Part shown: positions 45,762-57,049 of the stretch, one piece after another
Position numbering within the stretch: position 1 is the stretch's first letter
How the letters are laid out: each line of letters starts with the position of its first letter
Assembly (NCBI GenBank): GCA_025529335.1
Contig: JAMYHX010000050.1
Span: 62,001-126,000 of the forward strand
Reading direction: 5' to 3'
Length of the DNA stretch: 64,000 nt
Origin: Rhizopus sp. PT2906
Lineage: Eukaryota > Mucoromycota > Mucoromycetes > Mucorales > Rhizopodaceae
Made by a program: the position numbers and the translations under genes
Notes under the pieces: generated by a model
Database searches by the model: none
What the model saw: the letters and a program-made list of their open reading frames with translations, nothing else
Told to the model about the DNA's origin: nothing

Positions 45762-47299
45762 TGGATATTGTTTAATTGAAGAATGGTCCAGCAGACTTTC
45801 AGCATCAATGCCGTGGTTTCAAATCACTTGTCGCACTTTTAAAAATAAAAGAACACAAAGATTGCTTGACAATGATGCTTTACATCAACCCTCCCCCTTC
45901 ATAGTTAAGACATTATTTTGGAACTTAAGAATAATGCCAAGAGTACCTATACGTTCTCTATACATATATTTCTTCAGTAGATTATTTCTTTACCAACTCC
46001 CAGATCTTCTGCGTAACAGACTACTCCTCTCTTCTGATCGCTCATCTGCCATGTCCTGACTAAAACATTGGATCGCCTACTCTGCTGATACTATCACACC
46101 AAACTAATATTCCTCAAGGTTACAGTGACCTCACTTTTCCCGTGTCCTCGGATGTCATACTTGCCAATACATTGATCTTCTCTTTGACTATTTTTTTTTT
46201 TCAAGCACTTTGTACATACATTTGGAAGATATACATAGCTCCCACTGCGTTACCATACTTTTGAACCGAGAAAACCGCCAACATTTTGTCTTACTACTGT
46301 TTCGAATAGGTCAGGTAGATTTCATGCATTTTGATTTTTGCTTCATCAGTATGTAATAACTCGTAAAGTTAGAAAACCACTGATTACTTTACAATCCATC
46401 GGCTTCATAATGAACATATAACTGGCCATTGGTAAATTCGAAAGTAACTAAATAGTTCATTTTATCCAACTAAAGGCACACGTGCAGCTATCTTAAGCTA
46501 TCAAGACTTTACCTTGGGTTTAGATCCTGTTATTTTAATTTTGTCGAGAACTCATAATAGTTCAATATCTAAGCATCTGGTTAGAAACAAGCCAAATACT
46601 TCCGATCTTACGCACGCTACATACTACGTATCAATGGCAACAATTACATTGCTTTAGGAATACTTACTTCATTGCCTGGATAGCTTTAGGACAAGGAAGC
46701 AACATGTGAAAGGAGCCAATTATATTGACAACATTTTAGTTTATATAGGTGTAACAATCACTCGCTCTAGCTTTTGATCTTTATACAATTATATAAGGCA
46801 TAGCGATCTAGGAGTCATGGAAACACCATTTCTTTCACCAATCACACTTAATTCTCACTTTTGCCTATTGGTTGCCCTTTCCAATTAGCCTGGGCTTTCT
46901 TTTTTCAGCATCCTGATTTGGAAGTACGACAATAAGATTTGAATGCCCGACACCTATTTCAGAAAAAAGGGGGATAAGCATCTGAAGGAAAGAGTGAATT
47001 ACTACTGAGCAAAAGTTTATATAAATGTGCGTTTGATAGACAAGATGATTAGTAATAGCCTTTATTTGATTCAGAAGCATGGAGCAATCATGGCCAAGGT
47101 AACAATAGTTTCTATGGAAACACTGTAACATCTATGTACTACATGAAAATAGTATAAATCCAAGACTTTCCTTTGGATAGTCTTTTTACTTTTTTAAGCT
47201 ATGGCAGCATAAATACTTGCTTATATTTAAACACGCTCCTTTTTTATCTTTCTTTCTCTTATATTCATTCGTTCCTTTCTAGTTGTCAGTCCCTACATT
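45762..47299. other. Divergent intergenic region, no gene seen
   Basis: 1.5 kb between divergently transcribed CC2D1 and the second RhoGEF gene. Open frames on both strands are short and lack splice logic or domains. It presumably holds both promoters. Confidence 0.5.
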
Positions 47300-50200
47300 A
47301 TGTTGTCAGCATCTACAATCTCTTCAACCTCATCGAGTGCTTTTTCAACCACTGGCAGTTTCGGTATTTTAACACCTTCATCTCAACATTCAATTGATTC
47401 TCAAAAGCAAACAGCTTTTTTAAATGAGATCGCTGAAACAGAACAGCGCTACATGGAAACCTTGAATATGATCGATTCTGTAAGTTTATCAACATCGACA
47501 GATTCACTTGTACTAACATCTTATATCAGCAAGTGGCCCCTACTTGGATGAAGCAAATGACCTCTGCTGCACCCGATTTCTCTGAGCTATTGAAACATAT
47601 TCATGATATCATCAAGGCTAACAAAAGATTCTATATGGTAAAATAAAAACAAGTAATAAATACCCAAAGATTGACCTTCAGATATAGAAACTAACAAGGA
47701 TGATTCAAAACCCACAAGCGATGAATGAGTGTAGTGAGGTGCTTGTGCAGTGGGTAAACGATTTGGAAGTACCTTATGCAAACTATTGTCGAAGCTATAT
47801 CCCAAATCTAAATGAACGCACAGATATTTTTGCAAATTCATTCGTTTCAAAGTTACTTCACGTAAATTCAATCATCTTTTTTTTCTTCTTCTTCTAGTCT
47901 CCTTATTCTTTGTATAGGATTTATCTGCCAATGCATCTTATGAAATAACACTCGAATCACTATTTAATGCACCCATTCAGCAATTAAAGTATTACAAATC
48001 CCTATATAGCGTAACCTATCATGATTGTCCAATTACTAAACATGTACTTACCATTTATTGTAGAGATTATTAGATGGAATTGATTATGGAACACATGATC
48101 ATAAACTATTAACAAATGCAAACAAGAGAATTGACACCATCCTGCTTATGTCTCAAAAGACAAATCGTCATGTTGATTTGAATGCAAAAGGCAGCTTTTC
48201 TTTCCTTCAAGTTAATATTGACTCTGAATTACAAAGCATTGAAAGTCAAGTAGATTGTTCAAGGGTAGTTGATCTGTTTAAGGGAACAGACGTTGTAAAG
48301 TATATAAAGAGTATTTTGCTGGGTAGCAGAAAACTAAAGAAAATGTTCCCTATTTATAGAATTATAAACAACTTCGCATTTCAAACCCAGGCAGTCAACT
48401 TGTCATGAGGGATAGCTTTATCATGCTTTCAAGTGAACAGCATGGTTCAACTACAAGAGTTCATCTTATATTAACAACTGAAGTACTCGTGATTTGCCTT
48501 GAGCAGGCCAAGCAGCCATATTCACTGATGTATCCTCCCATTCCAATTGGTGATGTCGTTGTTAAAGCAGAAGCATTAGAAAGAGAAATAGTAGGCGAAT
48601 ACATTATCCAATTATCTGTTACTGGTCACAAGCATTTGATAATCCGTGCAGATTCTAAAGAAATTAGAAACACGTGGGTTGGTGTGGATCAAAACAGTCC
48701 GAAAGCAAAGTTACTCTCTTCTCGTCCATTGAACGTTGTCGCTCAAAAGAAGATGCTGTCCTCTTCAATGGCTCATAACAAGCGTATGAATGAGAAACAG
48801 AATAGTTCAGTCAGGAATACGGATATCTTTACTTATTATTCTGAAAACGGCGGAGTGTCCCCTCTGGATAGCTCCGACGAAGAAGAGGATGATCCAAAAA
48901 CAGCAGGAAATTCGAGGGATACGATCATGGATCTCTATGACAACCACTTGAATAAACACCCCGAGCCTTCGCTCGGTGACAGCCTGGCCAATGTCACTCC
49001 TCAGTCTGTCAAAATCTTACCACAGGTCCCTAATGTTGCACAAGCCAAACAAGCGACTACCATGCATCCGCCAAATAAAGGTACAACCAACGTGAAGAGC
49101 GCCTCTCCTATTAAAGAGAATGCTAGCCATCCAGTTAAAGATGCCGGACATGTTCAAATGACCTATATTGAGGCACCCACTGCAAAAATGGGGACACTAA
49201 CAATTTCAAATACAAGTAACAAGAGCCCTTCTCTTTCTTCTTCTTCTTCAAAACCTGCTGGAACACGTATGAACGCTGCCGAAAAGCCATCTTCCCCAAG
49301 AGCCATTGAAGTCCAAAGAGCCGTTGTTCCGGAAATCATGCAGGCCGTTACCCAAAACACAAATGAATACTTGGCTATGAAGGATAAAATGGCCCAAAAC
49401 ACCAGTGCACCTGCTGCTGCAAGAGCAGCTTTACAGCAAACTGTTCCTCGAACATCATCCATGAGGAACCATGCTCATAAGCCACTGCCTCAGCATCCTT
49501 TGCCTCTTCCTGGACAGAACCATCCTCCGTCAAATTACAACCACAATGGGCAGGTCCATCCGAATCAGTCTCCTCGATCAGCTCCATCTCACGCTCATCC
49601 TACACCAGTTCAACCAAGACCGAGCGTGCCTCAAAATGGAAATCGTCCAATGTATAGTTCTCCTATGAACACACAAAAACAGCAACCAAACTTTAGACCA
49701 CAACAAAATAATAGCCGACCCATGAATGCTCCTCCTTCACCAAATCATCAAAACTTTAGACCGCACAATGGAGCGCCTTCACCGTACCAACAGCCAGCTA
49801 GACCATATAACGGAGCACCACCGCATCAACAGCCGGCTAGACCACAGTATAGCAATACTCCTAATTTGGGTGCACCCTCTCCAACCTTATCTAATAATAT
49901 GCCTAGAATGCCACAGGGTCCTTCTTCATCACCTCGATTGCAACAACCTCCTGGAAGATTCAATGCTCCATCCCCTTCTCCATCCCATGCTCAGATGAAT
50001 AATTCTAGTGACGAATGGAACTCCCCTCCTCATAGCGTAAGGATAGGATGATCGACCTTAAGACAGTGCACTCATCTTTTTCTTTATATAATAGCCTAGT
50101 GCATACATCACAAGCAATAGCATCAAACAGGTTTTGTATAGCAATAATCAATGCGAAGTGTTTCACTGGAACAACCAATCGTGGTACGCTGCAGATGGTC

Positions 50201-50865
50201 AATGCCTACTTCAAGTACGTCTAACACACAATAATCGTACATGTATGGCAGTTGAACTGCAGAATACGGGACAACTTTATCTGAATGCATGGATCTTACC
50301 TACCACGGTGATCAAACAGCCTTCACCTACGGATATCAGTATTTCAGTTTATATGGGAACAAAAAAGGAAACCTATCTGGTCCATTTCCCTCAACCCCAG
50401 GACGCAACGGCACTTGTCAATATTCTTTACAAGGCACATCAAGAATCCAACCAACCACTATTGCCCTCACCAGAGCCGATGGTGGATCATGATGATGAAA
50501 TTGAGCCTGTAGACAATGTGAATTGCCCTCAGACGCTTAAACCTGTGATGCAATGTAAAGCCAAGCTATTCGTTCAGAACGAAACGAACAACTGGAGTAC
50601 ACTTGGAAGTGTGACTATGCGTATCTCACAGCAATCACCCAGTATGCGAATGATGATTCAAATAGAAAACGACAAGGCGAAATTGGTGAGCGCGATTGTG
50701 AGAAGTGGTAATGTGGAAAAGATTAATTCAAAGCGTATTTCATTCTTGTTATCGGATGAAGCGCAAAAGACGAGCATTGTGTACATGATTCATCTGCGTG
50801 AAGAACAGACTGGGAATAAGATATACGAGTACCTTCGTATCAAGAATGCAGAGAATGGATGGTAG
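47300..50865 (+). CDS. RhoGEF (DH-PH) with Pro-rich linker and tandem C-terminal PH-like modules
   Basis: Seven exons (47300-47479, 47530-47637, 47688-47861, 47918-48010, 48064-48294, 48360-50036, 50131-50865) total 1065 residues with every join in frame. Residues ~30-262 fit a Dbl-homology domain that activates Rho GTPases (FLNEIAETEQRYMETLNMID, VLVQWVNDLEVPYANYCRSY, SLFNAPIQQLKYYKSL), followed by a PH-like domain (~263-375: GSQLVMRDSFIMLSSEQ ... HLILTTEVLVICLEQAKQPY). Then come ~440 disordered residues rich in Pro, Gln and Asn, and two similar modules at the end (CEVFHWNNQSWYAADGQCLL ... YLVHFPQPQDATALVNIL, and CKAKLFVQNETNNWSTLGSV ... YMIHLREEQTGNKIYEYLRI) reminiscent of RanBD/EVH1-type PH folds. 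Likely cortical or polarity signalling; its GTPase target is unknown. It has no CNH domain, so it differs from the Rom2-like protein. Confidence 0.82.
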
Positions 50866-51205
50866 AAAAAAAGAGAGATAAAGCTTATTTTAGCTCTGAT
50901 TACACTCTTACATATATAAATATACATATAATAATCATATAGATATTGACATCCCCCTCCTTCCATTCCGTGTGTCACAATAAAGTTCATTGTTTGTACC
51001 TGCAACAGAATATGTAACATAGTGTCTATTAATAACATTTATTGACACTTTGTAAACATTTGACCCATGCAACAAGATATGTACTATATTAAAGGAGCTT
51101 TGTGCGGACACATACACAATAAAAACTTATTTTCGTTATAAAGACATAATAAAAGAGACATTCATTCACTGCTCTTTTCCTCCTCTCCCTCTCTATTTCT
51201 TTTAA

Positions 51206-51697
51206 ATGAAGAAAAAGGACGTATTACAGTGTAAAGTATGCAAAAAAGAATTCTCCGAGTTTGATCAAAGGGGTTTTCGTAATGCAGGGTTTACTGCTCA
51301 TCAGAACCGATGTATCGAACGTCAGAATCGCGAAAGGAATCTGGAACAGTTTACTCCTAAAAGGAAGCGTCGTTTACTTTTGCCTGCTTCTCCGAATCTG
51401 ACGCGTTCAAGCACCAGTCCGCCAAGTGTTACTCAGCCGCCTTCATCCATCAACTACAGTAGCCCGCCCATTGTTTCTTCATTACTCAGCTTTCAGTCTA
51501 CTGTTATTACAACTGCGCCCATCCTGATTTCAACAAGTGCTGCTTATACACCCATACTGGCTGAACATCCGATGAATTTCCAGCAATTACACAATGCTAG
51601 CATGCCAACTATGTACCCAGCTATATCATACTGTGGCTATTGCAATCTTGACAGTGGATTACACGTATCTACTTGTCCTCTCTTCTTTTCAAAGTAA
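51206..51697 (+). CDS. Small zinc-finger protein, unrecognised family
   Basis: A single exon of 163 codons starting MKKKDVLQCKVCKKEFSEFD. Residues 9-36 form a finger-like pattern C-x2-C-x19-H-x4-C (CKVC ... FTAHQNRC), so one zinc ion could be bound. A basic patch PKRKRRLLLP (~50-60) may be a nuclear localisation signal. The middle is Ser/Pro/Thr-rich, and the C-terminus carries a second Cys/His cluster, YCGYCNLDSGLHVSTC, i.e. C-x2-C-x8-H-x3-C. Two Cys/His modules framing a disordered middle suggest a nuclear or DNA/RNA-binding protein, but I cannot name a family. It lies 340 bp after the RhoGEF gene, same strand. Confidence 0.6.
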   Translation: MKKKDVLQCKVCKKEFSEFDQRGFRNAGFTAHQNRCIERQNRERNLEQFTPKRKRRLLLPASPNLTRSSTSPPSVTQPPSSINYSSPPIVSSLLSFQSTVITTAPILISTSAAYTPILAEHPMNFQQLHNASMPTMYPAISYCGYCNLDSGLHVSTCPLFFSK

Positions 51698-51946
51698 TAT
51701 GTCTCATTCCTTTTATGCTTATCTATGCTATGTAATATGTATATCTATGGACATTATATGCCTTACGAAATAAACTATATGCTTTCGGGGTTTATATGAT
51801 TACTTGAATCCAGTGTCGACAGGTTAACAACACCAATATGTGTGTGCAATGAGAAAAAAAAAGGAGGCAGGCCCTTGACTTTGCCCCTCTTTGACAGGTA
51901 ATATAAGTTGAATGTTCTGATAACATTACTACCTTTTATTGTCTCG

Positions 51947-52721
51947 CTATTTCTCCAACAAGCGGTTTTGAAATAACTCAAGTTGAGAACGTATATCTTC
52001 TATCTGCTCCCAAACTCGGTGTCGATGAGTTTGATCTTCCAGTTGCCACAAGATGTTATCTGGTGCAATCAACATGTATTTTCCAAGTTCAGGCACTGTC
52101 TTATTAGGATCGAGCTTTATACTAATATTTGACCTGTCCTTTCTTTCCAGTCGAATAAAGATCGGACCCATCTCTGGTGCACCTTCCCTCAGGTCAGCCT
52201 AAGTTGTCTCACAAATAAAGATCGACACTTTGTTCACTTGTTATGTTACCTCTTCAACAGGAAGTTCCAAGTCTATAAAGCTTTCATTGTCATCTAAGAT
52301 CAAATCATCGCTTCTATTTTCTCTTTTTGCTGTACTATAAATGTAATTCCGACTATTAGAAAAAAAAGTCCTTGCTTGATGGGATTTCCTTACGGATTCT
52401 CTACTATCTCGTCCAACTGTTCTAATTTATTTTCTCTTTGCTGTCCAAAGTATGCTTCAATACTTTCTCCATACTTACTATAAAATTCCTCTACAGTCAA
52501 TTGACGCGTCTCATGTGGGAGCTGGTCAAGGTATATCATTCCTTCTGTTCGAAAAGAGTCACAAGCTTGCTTAACATATTCATGGACAGCCTCTATTTTT
52601 GATTCAGCTTCAACCACATAAAAGGGTTACTACAAAGCATTGTATGCATGCTTATATATTTTGTACTTTCTTGCTCTAAAGCTGTGATAGCTTCCTTTAC
52701 AGATTGTGAATTAGTTGTCAT
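51947..52721 (-). CDS. Unrecognised ~200-residue protein, helical, coiled-coil-like
   Basis: Four exons on the minus strand: 52721-52667, then 52592-52394 (or from 52607 with an alternative acceptor), 52334-52250 and 52198-51947, all in frame for 196 or 201 residues. It begins MTTNSQSVKEAITALEQE, continues AVHEYVKQACDSFRTEGMIY and EFYSKYGESIEAYFGQQREN, has an acidic linker SDDLILDDNESFIDLELPVE, a beta-like stretch MGPIFIRLERKDRSNISIKL, and a C-terminal helix DQTHRHRVWEQIEDIRSQLE. Length and helices recall subunits of kinetochore or tethering complexes, but I cannot match a family and give no function. The start could lie further upstream, because an acceptor-like TTTAG precedes it. Confidence 0.6.
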
Positions 52722-52978
52722 TAACAATGCAAGGTCTAAAGAAAAGGAAAAAAAAAATGGTGCCTTTTTAGCATAAAGAATCAATTTTAAAACTCCAATT
52801 TTTTAAACTGTATATATACACACACGCCAGTAGTTCTGAATATGATCTGATATCAAATCACTTGGCTATTGAAACGTACTAACTTCATCTCATACAGTCA
52901 TTTCGGCATTAAAGCTATTGTAGTTTACGAAAAAAAAAAAAGCCATTATATTTTATTCATACAACAATAATGATCCAT

Positions 52979-53425
52979 TTACATCATGACACTAACAAGG
53001 AAAGCACCAGCTCCAGCAATAGCTCTAACAGAGTGCAAGACTGCCCACTTATCGACAATCTGATTCACTTGGTTAATATCATATGAGCCATCCTTTTGAA
53101 GAGCAAATAATCGATTGTTGACAGGAGCTATGACGAATACGGTCCAAGGACCACTAAAGAAAGCCAACAATGCAGCATAGAGATATTTGTTATCCTTTGT
53201 CTTGTAGTAACAGTATCCATTAGAAACGGTGGCTGTCAAAATAGTCGCCATGGCAAATTTTGCGCCTTGTTTATAGGTTGTGACAAAGGTTGGTAAAGGG
53301 TCTTTACTTGCCTTGATAGCGGGCACGCTTATTGTTAAAACTGCAGCAGTCATTCCAGAGAAAAGACCAGTTGAGAGCAAACCAATGGAACGAGGATAGT
53401 AAATGAGGGTAGCTAATGAAGTCAT
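52979..53425 (-). CDS. DUF1772 (anthrone oxygenase-like) membrane protein
   Basis: A single exon of 148 codons starting MTSLATLIYYPRSIGLLSTG. Four hydrophobic segments are visible (IGLLSTGLFSGMTAAVLTIS, FAMATILTATVSNGYCYYK, YLYAALLAFFSGPWTVFVIA, VRAIAGAGAFLVSVMM). The FAGxF-like first helix, the conserved PVNNRLFAL turn and WAVLHSVRAIAG are typical of DUF1772 proteins, a group that includes fungal anthrone oxygenases (e.g. hypC-like). Whether this one oxidises anthrones cannot be told; no polyketide cluster is nearby. It likely sits in an internal membrane. Confidence 0.8.
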   Translation of the reverse strand: MTSLATLIYYPRSIGLLSTGLFSGMTAAVLTISVPAIKASKDPLPTFVTTYKQGAKFAMATILTATVSNGYCYYKTKDNKYLYAALLAFFSGPWTVFVIAPVNNRLFALQKDGSYDINQVNQIVDKWAVLHSVRAIAGAGAFLVSVMM

Positions 53426-53743
53426 ATTATCGAATGATAAAAAGAATAATAAAAAAAAAAGAGAAAGGGTATTTAAGCATTCACGGGAGTAATTTACACC
53501 GTCTCCGTTTTTGATTTTGCATAAAAATTAACCGACGTGCGATACTTTTGAAGGGATCTGTAAAAACATGAATGAGTCAAAAATTTAATGGTTCCGAGTC
53601 TCAGTTGAAAGAACTGTGGATAAAAAAAACACGAGTCAACTTGATGCAAGTCAACCTTTTACAATTAAGCTCTTGTTTTATTATATTTACAATTGACCTT
53701 ATCTGGCTCAAGCAGAGGTCAAGGAAGGGGTATATACACTCGT

Positions 53744-55672
53744 TTACCTTGATACACCAGTGTAGCCAATGCCCATTGGCATAAGACTTGCACTGGTACT
53801 TGCATCATTCGATTTTTGGGTGATAGATAAGTCTATCTCGATATCAGCTATCGCATTTCTTACTTTCTTATCAAATGGTTTAAATATCTAAATGATGTTA
53901 ATGATTGATTTAAAGTCAAGACTTTCTATTACCTGGCGTAAAACCGCTTTCTGACCACCAGAAGCATTTACATTAACCACATCTTGTCTTCTGGCATTTA
54001 ACAATTTTGTTAGAGCCTATAAAATAATAAGCTGTGAATAATACACGAATATTGACTGTTATTCATGCATACATCGTTACTAAATACGACCTGAACAGGA
54101 TGACCTGTTTGCTGATCTGGATCATCAAAGTACAAAACCAAAGAGTACAGTCGATTAGAAGTCACTAGCTTACCAAACTGCACGCATTTGGCTCGTACAA
54201 TGACCACGTCTGGTAAATGACTACTGTAATTATCACTTTCCATCAATTTTAGTGTCTCTTGAAGCTTAGCAAACGTGATGTGTGTTTTGCCTTGGTCATC
54301 CACAAAGATGCCTTCATTGCCGCCATTTGATTCCTTAGTCGCCTCGTTTAGATCATTCCAAACACTTTCATCAATCCAAGACACGCTTTCCAATTCAGTC
54401 TGTGTTGATTGCTCAGGGTGAAAGTCTTCGTCATCATCCACTGTTAAATCAACTGTATGTTTTGATAATGTCATCGAAGAGGCTGTCTCGGTTTTCTTTC
54501 CCAAGTTGATTCGCTTTTTAGGTGGATGATTGTCATCTAAAGTGGCGTGTGTTTTCTTAGACATGGATATGGATGATGTATTGTTGATTGTTCTAGCTGA
54601 AGAAGACGGTTGAGCAGTGTCTTGTTGTATGCTTGATACAATATTCTCTTCTGCCAGTGTTATTTCGTCATAATCAAATTCGCTATTAGAAGGCACATTC
54701 CTTAAGATATTGTTATTATTTAATGACAATTGATCAAGATCATCAAAGAAGCCGTCATCTTTATCCAGCGACATGTCATCTATAGTAGAGTCAAATTGTT
54801 CGATCGGATCAGCTTCCATACGCTCTAGTTCAGCATAATCAATATCATCATCAAAGAGCTCATCGTCCATCAGCACGTCGCCATCCATATCAGACGGTAA
54901 TGGTGGCGGAAGAGTCGTGTTACGTTGTGTGAGTGATGATGGCGGTGGTGGTGCTTGTCGAGGTGGATTCTCTAATAATCCTAAGCTTGCCTTTAACCGA
55001 TTCTCCAACTCTTTTAGCATGTCTCCTCCGTATAATTCTGGCACCGCTCCTCCCATCACTTTCACATTATTCCTTCTTAACAACAACATCCCTCTTCTGA
55101 CTTGACAGCTTTTGATAAGTATCTACAATGGAAATGTTCATTAACCGCTTCGACTATTTTTTTTTTATTACCTTGCAACCAAATGGTGTTGTCAGGGATA
55201 ATTCAGGTATGGTTTCCATTTCCATAGCCTGTATTTGATTTTTCCCGTCTGATAGTGTCCAGCGCAGCATACCTCTCTGAAAGTCTACCTCATCGTCTTT
55301 GTTTCTCTCTACATAGATCTGTCGAACAGGTGTAGCGTTTGTCAAGTTATTCAATAGTGACAGGGTCGAGTAGCGAATGTCAATCGTGTCTTGGATCTGT
55401 AAGACTACGCCTCCGCCATGTCTTAAATGGCCTTGTGGAAATGTTTCTATTGAATTCTGTCCAAAGTTTTCTGGAATAACAGGTTCTGAGGTGAGTGCGA
55501 TATCCTTATTTAAAAAGTCTTGAACAAGTTGGTTGTAAGCCTCCTCTGTATCTGGTGTTGGACGACGCTGACCTTGAGACCAAAAGGACTGAAGATACTC
55601 CTTGGTAATTCTTATTCCATCTCTATCTTTACACTTTCTCTGTAGGATGTATGGTATATTATCAACAGACAT
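53744..55672 (-). CDS. RMI1: RecQ-mediated genome instability protein 1 (RMI1)
   Basis: Four exons on the minus strand (55672-55172, 55122-54073, 54016-53933, 53887-53744) total 592 residues. The first ATG is 55672 (MSVDNIPYILQ); the frame is open upstream only through non-ATG codons. RMI1 is the OB-fold partner of the BLM/Sgs1-Top3 dissolvasome, which resolves double Holliday junctions. The N-terminal helical part (RITKEYLQSFWSQGQ, YNQLVQDFLNKDI) leads to an OB fold: VVLQIQDTIDIRYSTLSLLN, QAMEMETIPELSLTTPFGCK joined to CQVRRGMLLLRRNNVKVMGG and VPELYGG. An acidic disordered middle (~230-430) precedes a C-terminal OB2-like domain (VVIVRAKCVQFGKLVTSNRL then YSLVLYFDD). The presence of OB2 is more metazoan-like than the short yeast Rmi1. 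Confidence 0.87.
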
Positions 55673-55761
55673 GAAAGAGATATTACACACAATCTGCTTA
55701 TTATTAAAAAAAGAAGAAAGAGAGGTAATTTTTTATTGGCGATCGTCACGACTTTATTTTT

Positions 55762-56490
55762 TTAATCATAGGCCATATCCCAGAATTTGACTTCGAGAGC
55801 CAATGTGTCTTTATAAACCTTTTCAAAGCTCTTTAAACGTCGAGGATCATCAAAAGAGAGCTCATTGACGAGAGATCCGCATTCATCCACGAATTGTTTG
55901 AATTCTTCCAATGTCCAGTTTGACATGAGTTCATGACACGACTTGATATGAATATCATCTGAATCCTTTCCATTGCCTGCATTAATAGATTTCGCATGGC
56001 TCCATGCAGTATAGAACACGTATTCCATGGCCCACAAGACAACCAATGCCTCTCCCAAGTCATAACCGCTTTCATAAGCTACTTTCTTGTGGAAATCAAC
56101 ATATCGTGCTGTCCAATCCTTTTGCTCAAAAGAGACCTTGTCACATTGTGCGTAAGAGGGTCTAGACAGGATATCTGTAAAGAAATTAGCCTCTCGGTGC
56201 ACGTTGGATAAAGCAAAAGCTAATGTCTTGATGACCCTTTGAGCCCTTTCAGGTGTATACGAAGGATCATTATCACCCAAGTCTCTTTGTTGCTCATATA
56301 ACGGTAAGCGAGATATCATGATTCCCATCATTTTGATATATCCACCCGTGTAGTATCTGTCTTGGATTAACCAGGCCTTCAAGTGTTCAGGCTTTACTTT
56401 AAGACTACCTACTTCTGTCAGAAAAGGATGCTGAGTAGCCTTTTTAAAATCTTCCTTGTTTAATGAAAGAAGATGATCAGTAAGCTTCAT
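55762..56490 (-). CDS. TENA/THI-4 family protein
   Basis: A single exon of 242 codons from MKLTDHLLSLNKEDFKKATQ. The frame stays open further upstream only because of a T65 tract read as Phe codons, so 56490 is the real start. The all-helical heme-oxygenase-like TENA fold is shown by HPFLTEVGSLKVKPEHLKAW, LIQDRYYTGGYIKMMGIMIS, ANFFTDILSRP, GEALVVLWAMEYVFYTAWSH and the C-terminal EVKFWDMAYD. Bacterial TenA is an aminopyrimidine aminohydrolase/thiaminase II. The usual active-site Cys of the TenA-C class is not obvious in its usual place, so a TenA-E-like or otherwise diverged role in thiamine or pyrimidine salvage is possible. It has no signal peptide. Confidence 0.85.
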   Translation of the reverse strand: MKLTDHLLSLNKEDFKKATQHPFLTEVGSLKVKPEHLKAWLIQDRYYTGGYIKMMGIMISRLPLYEQQRDLGDNDPSYTPERAQRVIKTLAFALSNVHREANFFTDILSRPSYAQCDKVSFEQKDWTARYVDFHKKVAYESGYDLGEALVVLWAMEYVFYTAWSHAKSINAGNGKDSDDIHIKSCHELMSNWTLEEFKQFVDECGSLVNELSFDDPRRLKSFEKVYKDTLALEVKFWDMAYD

Positions 56491-56511
56491 TTTTGAATAA
56501 AAGAAAAAGAT

Positions 56512-56513
<2 letters not shown>

Positions 56514-56578
<65 letters not shown>
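56514..56578. repeat. 65-bp poly(dA:dT) tract at the TENA promoter
   Basis: An uninterrupted run of 65 A on the plus strand (T on the coding strand of the TENA-like gene), starting 24 bp upstream of its ATG. Such tracts exclude nucleosomes and are hypermutable. The recorded length may also be affected by sequencing. Confidence 0.95.
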
Positions 56579-56580
<2 letters not shown>

Positions 56581-57049
56581 CGTAGATGCATATACAAAGA
56601 TTTGGGGTAACTTTTGTGTCAATAGATCTTGCGGACACTAAATTTGATAGATTCCATTTAAAGCTCTTCATGGATCATTTTTTTTCACAAACATGTTTAA
56701 AGAACGTATGTATGCATATGCATATGAATAAAGTAAAATATCATCACAAGTAAATCAATTGTAGCAATCATAGCAAATAAGGTGAGGAACCGTAAAAAAT
56801 ACCACAATCTCAAACCCATTCCTCCCTTATACCCTTATTTAATGGTCATCAAATAAAGCTTTGATCGGCTTGTACATGTTTGCTTGCAACACGTCAAAAA
56901 AAAGATACTATAGTCCCAAGACGCGTCTCTCTCTTTTCAAAATGGCATTACTGTTATTACCATAAAGAGTAAAAATAGTCACAGGACTGCAAAATCCATA
57001 AAAAGTAGCCAAAAAAAAAAAAAAGAATATCAAACTACAGTTCCAAATC

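Noticed and set aside
55673..55690. RMI1 start at 55690
   Set aside because: The codon is GTG; the first ATG is at 55672.
56491..56671. Phe-run extension of the TENA-like protein and a second poly-Phe frame
   Set aside because: Both read the T65 tract; not a plausible protein.
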